Assembly (NCBI GenBank): GCA_937966115.1 | Contig: CALCKX010000055.1 | Span: 1-46,182, forward strand | Direction of reading: 5' to 3' | Length of the DNA stretch: 46,182 nucleotides | Origin: an uncultured Chloracidobacterium sp. | GTDB lineage: Bacteria > Acidobacteriota > Blastocatellia > Chloracidobacteriales > Chloracidobacteriaceae | Part shown: piece after piece, positions 25,962 through 33,653 of the stretch | Numbering within the stretch: the first letter of the stretch is position 1 | Layout: each line of letters starts with the position of its first letter | Notes under the pieces: generated by a model | Told to the model about the DNA's origin: nothing | Database searches by the model: none | The model's input: only the letters and a program-made list of their open reading frames with translations | Translations under genes and position numbers: made by a program

Positions 25962-27404
25962 ATGGCTGACCATGTGCCGACGATCCTCATTGTGGATGAT
26001 GAGTTGAGCATGCGCGAGCTGCTCGACCACGTATTCCGGCGGGCCGGCTATCGCACGTTTGTCGCGGAAAACGGCGCGCAAGCGCTCGAGGCCCTGCGGG
26101 GCTCGGTTTTTGACATCGTGCTGTCGGACGTCAGGATGCCGCGCCTGTCGGGGACGGAGCTGCTGCATGAGTGCCGGCAATTGTCGCCTGACACAGTGGT
26201 CATTTTGATGACGGCCCACGGCACGGTCGAGCAAGCCCGCGAGGCTTTCAAGCTGGGCGCGGATGATTTCATTCAAAAGCCCTTTGACATCGATGAACTC
26301 AAGCTCGTCGTCAAAAACGCCTTCGAGAGAAGCTTGCTGCGCCACGAGGTCGCGCTGCTCAAGCGCGAGCTGGGCGACCGGGCGCGCCTGGAAAACATCA
26401 TCGGGCGCAGCCGACCGATGCAGGAAGTGTTCCAGTTGATGCAGACCATTGCCGGCACGAACAGCACGGTGCTCATCACGGGCGAGTCTGGGACCGGAAA
26501 GGAGCTGGTCGCGCGCGGCATCCATGCCTGTAGCCCGCGCAGCGAGCGGCCGTTCGTCTCGATCAACTGCGGCGCCTTTACCGAAACGCTCCTCGAATCC
26601 GAGCTATTCGGCTACATGAAGGGCGCCTTTACCGGCGCCATCGCCAACAAGAAGGGGCTGTTTGAAGCGGCGGATGGCGGAACGCTCTTCCTGGACGAAA
26701 TCGGAGAGACGAGCCTCGGGATGCAGGTCAAGCTCCTGCGCGCGCTTCAGGAGCGCTCCATTCGCCGCGTTGGGGGCACGGAGGAAATTCCGGTGGACGT
26801 GCGGGTGGTAGCGGCCACGAACCGCGACTTGTTGCAGATGGTCGAGGATGGCACCTTCCGCAAAGATCTCTACTTTCGAGTCAACGTCATTCCGATTACC
26901 GTGCCGCCGCTGCGCGAGCGCCGGGAAGATATTCGCGACTTGGCCTTACATTTTCTCAGGAAATACGGACAGAATCGGACGCCCCCCGTCACCGGCATCG
27001 CGGAAGCCACGCTGAAGCAGCTTGAGAGCTACTCGTTTCCCGGCAACGTTCGGGAGTTGGAAAACATTATCGAGCGCGCCGTCGCGCTCGAGCCAACGAC
27101 CGAAATCCAGCCGGAACGCTTGCCGGAAAGCGTCCTGCGCTACGATCCGGCGCGCGCGGCCTCGGCTTTCGACTTGCCCGAGCAAGGCATTCATCTCGAA
27201 AATTTCCTCCTGGAAATCGAGAAGTCGTACATCTTGCAATCGCTGCGCCGGACGCGCGGCAATCAGACCAAGGCGGCGGAGTTGCTCAACATGTCGGTGC
27301 GCAGTCTGCGCCACTTGCTCGACAAGCATAAAATCCGCCAGACGGCGAGCATGTTTCGTGAAAGCGGCGCCTTTCGCCCCGGCGACAGCTCGGAAGCGCC
27401 CTGA
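25962..27404 (+). CDS. Sigma-54-dependent response regulator (NtrC/PilR family)
   Basis: This 480-residue protein is complete. The receiver (5-125) has ILIVDDE, the phospho-Asp in VLSDVRMP and FIQKPF. The AAA+ domain has Walker A GESGTGKE, the sigma-54 contact loop GAFTGA, Walker B LFLDEIGE, the sensor text VVAATNRDL and arginine finger region [12 protein letters not shown], then [16 protein letters not shown]. The Fis-type helix-turn-helix is [25 protein letters not shown]. It activates transcription by sigma-54 RNA polymerase after phosphorylation. No cognate kinase is adjacent; the two orphan kinases at 15-20 kb are candidates. The 62-base gap to the desaturase gene allows co-transcription. 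Confidence 0.95.
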   Translation: MADHVPTILIVDDELSMRELLDHVFRRAGYRTFVAENGAQALEALRGSVFDIVLSDVRMPRLSGTELLHECRQLSPDTVVILMTAHGTVEQAREAFKLGADDFIQKPFDIDELKLVVKNAFERSLLRHEVALLKRELGDRARLENIIGRSRPMQEVFQLMQTIAGTNSTVLITGESGTGKELVARGIHACSPRSERPFVSINCGAFTETLLESELFGYMKGAFTGAIANKKGLFEAADGGTLFLDEIGETSLGMQVKLLRALQERSIRRVGGTEEIPVDVRVVAATNRDLLQMVEDGTFRKDLYFRVNVIPITVPPLRERREDIRDLALHFLRKYGQNRTPPVTGIAEATLKQLESYSFPGNVRELENIIERAVALEPTTEIQPERLPESVLRYDPARAASAFDLPEQGIHLENFLLEIEKSYILQSLRRTRGNQTKAAELLNMSVRSLRHLLDKHKIRQTASMFRESGAFRPGDSSEAP

Positions 27405-27466
27405 GCGAGCGGCTCGGCTCGCCATCCGTCTGAGCGCGATCCTTCCCATCTCGATAAGGCAAGCGC

Positions 27467-28831
27467 ATGAAAAAAGTTTTGATTGCGGGCGGCGGTCTCG
27501 CCGGTCTCGCCGCCGCTTACGACCTGACGCAGGCTGGCTGCGCCGTCGAGCTTTTCGAAGCCCGCCCGATCCTCGGCGGCAAGGTTTCATCCTGGAAGGA
27601 TAGCGACGGCGACTGGATTGAGTCGGGGCTTCACGTGTTTTTTGGCTGCTACGAAGAGCTGTTCAAGCTCATGCGGGCCGTCGGCGCGGACGCCTACTTG
27701 CGCTGGAAGGACCCGGTGTGCCACTTCACGCTGCCCGGCGGCGTCACCTACGACATCGTCTCGTGGCGCGGGCTGCCCTTTCCGCTGCACCTGCTGCCGA
27801 ACCTGGTGACGGCCAGCCAGTTTTCATTCAGCGAAAAGCTGGCCTATGGGCGGGCGCTCCTGCCGGCGCTCTTTGGCGATAGCGGCTATGCCGACGCCCA
27901 GGATGGCGTCAGTTACGCCGACTGGCATCACCGACAGGGCGTGGGGGACAATCTGCTCGGCGGCATGTTGTTGCCGCAAACGCTGGCCCTGAAGTTTCTG
28001 CCGCCCGAAGAGCTGTCGGCCCAGGTGGTGCTGAACGTGTTCAGGCTGTTTCTGCGGCGCGACGACGGCTTCCAGGTCGCCTTTCTCGAAGGCTCGCCGG
28101 AGGAATGCCTGACGCAGCCCATCGTCCGCGCCATCGAGGCGGCCGGCGGTCGCATTCATACGGGATGCAAAGTGACGCGGATTGAGCTAGACGAGCGCGG
28201 ATACGCGCGCGGCTTTGCGGTTGGCGAGACGCTGCATCAGGGCGACGCCTACTTGTGCGCGCTGCCAGTTCACCAGATGAATCGCCTGATTCCGGCCGCC
28301 TGGCGGGCGCAGTATCCATACTTCGAGGATTTGCGTCATTTCACGGGCGTTCCGGTGATGAACGTCCAGCTTTGGCTCGATGGCCGCCTCACCGAGCGCG
28401 ACAACCTGCTCTTTGGCGGTGGCGGGCTAACGCCGGTTTACGCCGACATGCGCGTGACAACGCCGCGCTACGCCCCGGCCAGCGGCAACACGCTGCTTGA
28501 GGCGGTCGTCGCGCCGGCCCGCGACCTCTTCCGGCTGAGCGATGCGGAAGTCGTCGCGGCGGTATGGGAGCGGATGAAATCCTACTATCCATCCGTCGCG
28601 CCGCGGCTCAAGGTGGTGAAGTCTTCCGTGGTGCGCATTCCGCAATCGGTTTATCACCCCAAGCCTGGGATTGAGCGTTACCGTCCGACCCAGGCTTCGC
28701 CGGTGCCCAACTTTTTCCTCGCCGGCGGCTTCACGCGCGGGCATCGCTTCTTCGACAGCATGGAGGGCGCGACCGCCAGCGGGCGACTAGCCGCCAAAGC
28801 CATTGTGGAGCGCTGGCAAGGGGCGAGCTAA
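27467..28831 (+). CDS. Plant/cyanobacterial-type carotene desaturase (CrtP/CrtQ family)
   Basis: This 454-residue FAD enzyme starts at ATG 27467 (AAGG eight bases upstream). The dinucleotide fold is LIAGGGLAGLAAAYDLTQ with EARPILGGKVSSW. Then come DGDWIESGLHVFFGCY, YADAQDGVSYADW, PPEELSAQVVLNVFRLFL, GVPVMNVQLWLDG, VYADM and the C-terminal FLAGGFTRGHRFFDSMEGAT. The middle resembles phytoene desaturase (CrtP/PDS), and the C-terminus resembles zeta-carotene desaturase (CrtQ/ZDS: SMEGAT, FRP-like text). It therefore introduces double bases in carotenoid chains with a quinone acceptor, but which step cannot be settled here. This family is known from cyanobacteria, plants, Chlorobi and Chloracidobacterium. 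No other carotenoid gene is nearby. Confidence 0.85.
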   Translation: MKKVLIAGGGLAGLAAAYDLTQAGCAVELFEARPILGGKVSSWKDSDGDWIESGLHVFFGCYEELFKLMRAVGADAYLRWKDPVCHFTLPGGVTYDIVSWRGLPFPLHLLPNLVTASQFSFSEKLAYGRALLPALFGDSGYADAQDGVSYADWHHRQGVGDNLLGGMLLPQTLALKFLPPEELSAQVVLNVFRLFLRRDDGFQVAFLEGSPEECLTQPIVRAIEAAGGRIHTGCKVTRIELDERGYARGFAVGETLHQGDAYLCALPVHQMNRLIPAAWRAQYPYFEDLRHFTGVPVMNVQLWLDGRLTERDNLLFGGGGLTPVYADMRVTTPRYAPASGNTLLEAVVAPARDLFRLSDAEVVAAVWERMKSYYPSVAPRLKVVKSSVVRIPQSVYHPKPGIERYRPTQASPVPNFFLAGGFTRGHRFFDSMEGATASGRLAAKAIVERWQGAS

Positions 28832-28873
28832 AGCTTGGGCAAGCCGGGCCAAGGCGCGGGCGTCCGGACGGAA

Positions 28874-28904
28874 CGGCTTGGCGTTGTCGCGGGCGCGCAA
28901 GCCG
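28874..28904. terminator. Hairpin between desaturase and recA tails
   Basis: CGGCTTG-GCG (28874-28883) pairs with CGC-G-CAAGCCG (28894-28904) with one bulge, in the 82-bp gap between convergent genes. No T-run follows. It is probably a shared terminator. Confidence 0.45.
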
Positions 28905-28913
28905 CGCCGGGCT

Positions 28914-29966
28914 TTACTGGGGCGCGCTCTTGGCCTTGGCGTTGACTTCCGGCGTCGCCGCGACGCGACTCGGCATGAGGATCGCGCGCAAGTCCTGCTC
29001 CAGGCGCTCGCGCAGGGCCGGATTCGCCGCCAGCGCCTGCTTGGCATTCTCGCGCCCTTGCCCGAGCCGCTCGCCGCCCTTGATGGAAAACCAGGCCCCG
29101 CTTTTCTCGATGAGCTTGTGTTCCACGCCGAGGTCTAGCAAATCGCCCTCGCGCGAAATGCCCTTGCCGTAAATGATGTCGAACTCGACCTCCTTGAAGG
29201 GCGGCGCCAGCTTGTTTTTCGCAATCTTGGCCTTGGTGCGGCTGCCGATCACCTCTTCGCCGTCCTTGATGGAGGCGGTCCGGCGGATGTCGATGCGCAC
29301 CGAAGCGTAGAACTTCAACGCCCGCCCGCCGGTCGTCGTTTCGGGCGATCCCCACATCACGCCAATTTTCTCGCGGATTTGGTTGATGAAGATGAGGCAG
29401 GTATTGGCGCGGTTCGCCACCGCCGTCAGCTTACGCAGCGCCTGCGACATCAAGCGCGCCTGAAGCCCCGGCAGCGAGTCGCCCATATCGCCGTCCAGCT
29501 CGGCTTTGGGAACCAGCGCCGCGACCGAATCCACGACGACGAGATCAAACGCCGTGGAGCGCACCAGGGCCTCGGCGATCTCGAGCGCCTGCTCGCCGCT
29601 GTCAGGCTGCGACACGAAGAGATTGTCCGTATCCACGCCCAGCTTGGCCGCATAGCTGGGATCGAGCGCATGCTCGGCGTCAATGAACGCCACTTGCCCG
29701 CCGGCGCGCTGCGCTTCGGCGACTACGTGCAGGGCCAGCGTCGTCTTGCCGCCGGACTCCGGGCCGTAGATTTCGACGATGCGTCCGCGCGGCATGCCGC
29801 CCACGCCAATGGCGGCGTCGAGGCTCAGGCAGGACGTGGAAATGGCCGGCACTTCGAGCGCCTGGCGCTCGCCAAGCCGCATGATGACGCCTTTCCCAAA
29901 TTGTTTCTCAAGTCCGGCAATGGCGGCGTCAATCGCTTTGTTGCGTTCCTGTCGCTCGTCGGTCAT
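28914..29966 (-). CDS. recA: Recombinase RecA
   Basis: This 350-residue recombinase forms filaments on single-stranded DNA, exchanges strands and triggers repressor cleavage. Walker A is GPESGGKTT (68-76), where most RecA proteins have GPESSGKTT. Other hallmarks are [24 protein letters not shown] and [11 protein letters not shown]. The DNA-pairing loop L2 reads [15 protein letters not shown]205 and S207 stand where the E. coli protein has Phe203 and Asn205. The C-terminal tail is Ala/Lys-rich and lacks the long acidic tail of E. coli. GAGAG precedes the ATG. A weak -10 (TATGGT) lies about 80 bases upstream. No recX follows. Confidence 0.97.
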   Translation of the reverse strand: MTDERQERNKAIDAAIAGLEKQFGKGVIMRLGERQALEVPAISTSCLSLDAAIGVGGMPRGRIVEIYGPESGGKTTLALHVVAEAQRAGGQVAFIDAEHALDPSYAAKLGVDTDNLFVSQPDSGEQALEIAEALVRSTAFDLVVVDSVAALVPKAELDGDMGDSLPGLQARLMSQALRKLTAVANRANTCLIFINQIREKIGVMWGSPETTTGGRALKFYASVRIDIRRTASIKDGEEVIGSRTKAKIAKNKLAPPFKEVEFDIIYGKGISREGDLLDLGVEHKLIEKSGAWFSIKGGERLGQGRENAKQALAANPALRERLEQDLRAILMPSRVAATPEVNAKAKSAPQ

Positions 29967-30039
29967 AAGGGTCTCTCGCTGGAAAGCGGGCGGTCGGAGA
30001 TTGCGGGGGCCGGGTGCCGAATGGCTTCGGAAATGGTCT

Positions 30040-30067
30040 TTGAACCATACTCGCTTGGAACTAGATT
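30040..30067 (+). promoter_or_regulatory. Possible promoter for the Cys-HEAT gene
   Basis: TTGAAC (30040-30045), a 16-base spacer and TAGATT (30062-30067) lie in an AT-richer patch of the recA-HEAT divergent gap. The leader would be about 115 bases. Confidence 0.35.
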
Positions 30068-30189
30068 GAAAAGAGCGCCCCTCGCGCAGCGGCTCGCGGC
30101 AGACCGGCGGCGGCGTTTTCAGCCGACGCGCCCGCCTTGCCGCAGGCCAGGCTTGGCTAATGGCTTTTGAGTTGGCCTAAGGAGGTTCC

Positions 30190-31356
30190 ATGGCGGCTTC
30201 CATCCACCCGCTGTTGTCACCGACCGCTCGTTCCGAAGGGCAATCCCGCGGTCTTTGCCCCGCGCTGGCGATGTATCTGTCCTGCGTCAACTGTCCATTC
30301 GTGGCGGCCTGCCCCTACAAAACCCGCTTAGGCGATTTCGGGCAAGAAGCCGCGGAGCAAGAGCGCCAGGCGAGCGACCGCGCGCGGCGGCTGACGGCGA
30401 TTTTGCTCGACGAGCAAGCCGCGGACGCGCAACGCCAAGCGGCGGCGGACGAGGTCGCGGCCTGGCTGGCGTCCGATGCCGGCCTGTCCGCTCAGACGCG
30501 CGGCGAGCTGGCGGTCGCCCTCGGCGATTACGGCGACGCGCGCGCTTTCGAGCCGCTCGTCGCCACGCTGGGCGATCTGCGGCTGAGCGAGAATCTGTCC
30601 GCGCTGCGCGAAGACGCCGCCCTCGCCTTGGGCGAACTCAACGATGCGCGGGCGCGGGCGCCGCTGACCCAGTGGCTTTCGGATTGGCGGCCCGGCGTTC
30701 GCTTCGCCTGCGCGGTCGCGCTGGGCAAGCTGGGCGACCCGGAGGCCATTCCCGACTTGCGGGCGCTGCGCGCCCTGCGCATTGGCGACGACTTCGGGCA
30801 GCTCAACGAGCAAGTTCACGAAATGTGCCTTCACGCGCTGGCGCTGCTCGGCGACGCTGACGCGGGCCCGCCGCTGGCGCAGCTCCTCGCCGCGGAGCAG
30901 CGCGTGGCGTTGTCGCGGGCTGAAATTGCTTTCGCGCTTGGCGAGTTGGGCGACCGCGCCAGCCTGCCCGCGCTGGAAGCGTTGCTCGCGAGCGAGATTG
31001 GCGATGGGTTGCGGGCCTATGTGACGGTGGCGCTGGGGCGGCTAGGGCAGGATGTGCGCGGCGCGCTGACGCCGCTCCTGTCCGCCGCGGATGATGACCT
31101 GGCCTTTCATGCCGTCCGCGCTCTGGCCGCGCTGGGGGATGAGTCCGCCATCGAGCCGCTGGTATTGCGGGGGCTGACCTCGCGCCGGGGCTATGTGCGG
31201 CGCCTGTCGGCTTTAGCGCTCCAGCCGTTTGCGTCGCTGCCCGCAGTGCGGGCAGCGCTCGCGGCCTACGCCGAGCAGGAGCCGGTCGCCACCCTGCGCG
31301 CGCAGGTCGGAGCGCGGCTCGGTCTGCCGCCGCCGCCGCTCGGCGCGGGCGATTAG
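30190..31356 (+). CDS. HEAT-repeat protein with N-terminal four-cysteine cluster
   Basis: The protein has 388 residues. The ribosome site TAAGGAGGT is a near-perfect match, six bases before the ATG. Residues 23-41 contain LCPALAMYLSCVNCPFVAACP, written here as C23-x8-C32-x2-C35-x5-C41, which could hold zinc or an iron-sulfur cluster. From about 90 onward there are eight or more HEAT/PBS-lyase repeats (for example LREDAALALGELND, VRFACAVALGKLGD, SRAEIAFALGELGD and LRAYVTVALGRLG). The solenoid would be a protein-binding surface. The gene converges on the 2Fe-2S protein gene with a 4-base overlap of the ends. I do not know the function; a role as a redox- or metal-dependent scaffold is conjecture. 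Confidence 0.78.
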   Translation: MAASIHPLLSPTARSEGQSRGLCPALAMYLSCVNCPFVAACPYKTRLGDFGQEAAEQERQASDRARRLTAILLDEQAADAQRQAAADEVAAWLASDAGLSAQTRGELAVALGDYGDARAFEPLVATLGDLRLSENLSALREDAALALGELNDARARAPLTQWLSDWRPGVRFACAVALGKLGDPEAIPDLRALRALRIGDDFGQLNEQVHEMCLHALALLGDADAGPPLAQLLAAEQRVALSRAEIAFALGELGDRASLPALEALLASEIGDGLRAYVTVALGRLGQDVRGALTPLLSAADDDLAFHAVRALAALGDESAIEPLVLRGLTSRRGYVRRLSALALQPFASLPAVRAALAAYAEQEPVATLRAQVGARLGLPPPPLGAGD

Positions 31357-32303
31357 CCGCGGATGGGCGGCTTTTCCCAGTTGGCCAAAACGCCGTTCCA
31401 GGGCGGGATGGTCAGCGACACGCGCCCTTCGCAGACGGCCTTGCAGCCGAGGCGAATCAGCGGATGCGATGTCCCGTCATAGGGGTAGCCGATCTTTTCC
31501 AGCCGCGAGACTTCAAAGGGCGTAATGGCGTTCAGGCGTTCGGCGCCGCTGAGCAGGCCAACCCAGCAGGTGCCGCAGGCGCCGGTTTGGCACTCCACGG
31601 GAATCGGTCCCGTGACGCAGCGCGGGTCTTTTTCCTTGAACGCCGCCGCGTTGGGCATGGCTGCGGCCGCCATCGTCAGCGGCTGGCCGTGGATAGCCTG
31701 AAAGGACCCCGCCCGGTCGGCTTCGTCAAAGCGAACCGTGTGCGTTTGGTTGATTTCGCTGCGCAGCAACATGTCCCACAGGGAGCGCGGCTCGGGGCGG
31801 CGGCGCTCGGCGACGATGGCGTCAGGCTCGGTCGGCGGCTCGGTCGGCGGCGGGGCCGGCTGGCGAAAGACCTCGGCCCCGACCTGCTGGAGCGTGGCGT
31901 AGGCAATCGCCGTGATGGCCAGCGTGAGTCCCGGATCGGCGCCGGCGCGCCGCGCCGCCTGGCGAATATGGATTTCGAGCGTTGTCCGCGGCGGGGTCTT
32001 GAGGTCAAGCAGCGCAGCTTTTTGGGCCTGCGGCCAAAAGCGATGCCCATAGAGGAAATGATGCGACGTATGCAAATGCTCTGCCAGCCGGTAGCGCCCG
32101 CTGAGCAGACAGTCGCGCCGCGCCCGCGCCTCGTCTTCCATGAGCATTCGGAAGAGCTTGACCGGGTAAAAGGCGAACCACACGCGCAGGGCGTTGCGGT
32201 CCACTTCGTGAACATCCGGCGCCAGGCTGGCGACGATGCTCGCCCAATCCTGGTCGTCATGACGACGTAGAAATTCAATGAACTGAGGCGCGGCGTCTGA
32301 CAT
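31353..32303 (-). CDS. 2Fe-2S ferredoxin-domain protein with a long helical N-terminal domain
   Basis: This 316-residue protein starts at ATG 32303. Residues 1-200 are helical, His-rich in one stretch (AEHLHTSHHFLYGHRFWP), and of no family I can name. The C-terminal 110 residues look like a plant-type ferredoxin: ECQTGACGTCWVG gives C-x4-C-x2-C, and a fourth Cys lies 40 residues on in IRLGCKAVC. This gives a likely 2Fe-2S cluster for electron transfer. I recall similar whole-length proteins in other Acidobacteriota, without a known role. It has no signal peptide and no membrane segment. The short gap on its 5' side is shared with the dehydrogenase gene. Confidence 0.7.
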   Translation of the reverse strand: MSDAAPQFIEFLRRHDDQDWASIVASLAPDVHEVDRNALRVWFAFYPVKLFRMLMEDEARARRDCLLSGRYRLAEHLHTSHHFLYGHRFWPQAQKAALLDLKTPPRTTLEIHIRQAARRAGADPGLTLAITAIAYATLQQVGAEVFRQPAPPPTEPPTEPDAIVAERRRPEPRSLWDMLLRSEINQTHTVRFDEADRAGSFQAIHGQPLTMAAAAMPNAAAFKEKDPRCVTGPIPVECQTGACGTCWVGLLSGAERLNAITPFEVSRLEKIGYPYDGTSHPLIRLGCKAVCEGRVSLTIPPWNGVLANWEKPPIRG

Positions 32304-32365
32304 GATCGAGGTCGTCCAACAAAGTTAAGGCGCGTTCGGCAAAACCTGTTTGGCGCAAAATCAAC

Positions 32366-32371
32366 TATGAT
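32366..32371 (+). promoter_or_regulatory. Possible -10 box (TATGAT) for the dehydrogenase gene
   Basis: TATGAT matches five of six consensus bases in an AT-richer stretch of the 125-bp divergent gap. No good -35 hexamer is seen at the right distance. Confidence 0.25.
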
Positions 32372-32428
32372 AGCCGCGCGGCGGCGGCGGTGTCCACCGC
32401 GCGAGGCGAGCTAAGCGAGGCGAGCGGC

Positions 32429-33391
32429 ATGCGGGCGATGCGGCTGATTGACAATCAACTCCAGGTGACGGAGGTCCCGCGCCCGCAGGCGGCGGGCGAG
32501 GCGCTGGCGCGTATCGAGTATGCCGGCATTTGCGCCACCGATGTCGCGATAGCGAAGGGCGGCTATGCCAGCTTTTCCGGGACGCTTGGCCATGAGTTCG
32601 TCGGCGTCGTGGAAGCGGCGCCTGATCCGGCCTGGATCGGTCGCCGGGTGGTCGCCGACATCAACATCGGGTGCGGCCGCTGCGCTGACTGCGCCGCCGG
32701 CAACGCCCGCCACTGCGCCAGGCGAGCCGTGCTCGGCATCCGCGGGCGCGATGGCGCTTTCGCCGAGTATGTGGCGCTTCCGGCGGCGAATCTCTACGCC
32801 GTGCCCGCCGCCGTCTCCCCGCTGGAAGCCGTGTTCGCCGAGCCGCTGGCCGCAGCCCATCGCATTCTGGAGCAAGTCGCCGCGCCGCCGGGAACAAGGA
32901 TTGGCATCCTCGGCGACGGCAAGCTTGGGCAGTTGATCGCGCAGGTTTTTCACGCCCACGGCGCGGCGGCGACATTGATCGGTCGCCACGCTCGCAAGCT
33001 GGAGGTCGCCGCCCAGCTTGGCATCCCGGTGCGGCTCGCCGCTGAACTCAAAGCCGCCGCCCGCGTCTTTGACGTGATGGTTGAGGCGACCGGGCGCGAT
33101 TCCGGGTTTGCCGACGCGCTTCGGCTGACCCGCCCGCGCGGGACGGTAGTGTTGAAATCCACGTTTCACGGCGCGTGGTCGCTGCCCCCCAGCGCGGTGG
33201 TCGTTCCGGAGCTGACGATTATCGGGTCGCGGTGCGGCGACCTGTCCAAGGCGCTCGATCTGCTGGCTCGGAAAGCGGTGCGCCCGACAGTCTTGGTTGA
33301 CGCCATTTACGACTTGGAGGATGGGATCGCGGCGTTTCGGCGCGCGATGACGCCGGGCGCGCTGAAAACGCTCCTGCGGGCGAGCGGCTGA
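32429..33391 (+). CDS. Zinc-dependent medium-chain dehydrogenase (MDR superfamily)
   Basis: ATG 32429 gives 320 residues; a GTG at 32390 would add 13. The catalytic zinc ligands are in AGICATD (Cys) and GTLGHEFVG (His-Glu). The structural zinc site is CGRCADCAAGNARHC, four Cys. The NAD(P) fold begins at GILGDGKLGQL, and GRHARKLEVA follows. Hallmarks GTVVLKSTFHG and ELTIIGSRCG place it in an MDR-like branch with no assigned substrate. It oxidises an alcohol or reduces a carbonyl with NAD(P). It stands alone, divergent from the 2Fe-2S gene. Confidence 0.85.
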   Translation: MRAMRLIDNQLQVTEVPRPQAAGEALARIEYAGICATDVAIAKGGYASFSGTLGHEFVGVVEAAPDPAWIGRRVVADINIGCGRCADCAAGNARHCARRAVLGIRGRDGAFAEYVALPAANLYAVPAAVSPLEAVFAEPLAAAHRILEQVAAPPGTRIGILGDGKLGQLIAQVFHAHGAAATLIGRHARKLEVAAQLGIPVRLAAELKAAARVFDVMVEATGRDSGFADALRLTRPRGTVVLKSTFHGAWSLPPSAVVVPELTIIGSRCGDLSKALDLLARKAVRPTVLVDAIYDLEDGIAAFRRAMTPGALKTLLRASG

Positions 33392-33539
33392 GCGGTTGCC
33401 CCCCAGCCGGGCTTGGAGCGAGCCAAGCTGGAGAAGGAGCTAGAGAAAGCGCGGGACGCGCTGGAGCGGCGCGGCGGATGGGCCAGCTTCAAGGCGAGCG
33501 GTTGACGCAAAGGGCTAACTTCTGGTAACTCACGCCTAC

Positions 33540-33568
33540 GTTTCACATTGAAAGCGTTTCACGTTGAA
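33540..33568. repeat. Two 13-bp direct repeats upstream of an exported-protein gene
   Basis: GTTTCACATTGAA (33540-33552) and GTTTCACGTTGAA (33556-33568) differ at one base and are spaced 16 bases start to start. They lie 86 bases before the ATG at 33654, just after weak promoter-like boxes TTGACG (33502) and TAACTC (33526). They could be paired activator or repressor sites. The rest of the 262-bp gap (33392-33653) contains a short Lys/Glu-rich frame (see findings) and nothing else I can name. Confidence 0.55.
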
Positions 33569-33653
33569 GCCGCTTGTTCCAGGTCGAGTCCCATCGGTTC
33601 GTTCCGCGGCTGGCTGCGCAGCGGCCGAACTGACTTCCATAGAAGGTGTTGAC

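Noticed and set aside
32429-33391. BchC (bacteriochlorophyllide dehydrogenase) as the identity of the MDR protein
   Set aside because: BchC is also an MDR protein, but the sequence fits an unassigned zinc-dependent branch with a four-Cys structural site, and no pigment genes surround it.
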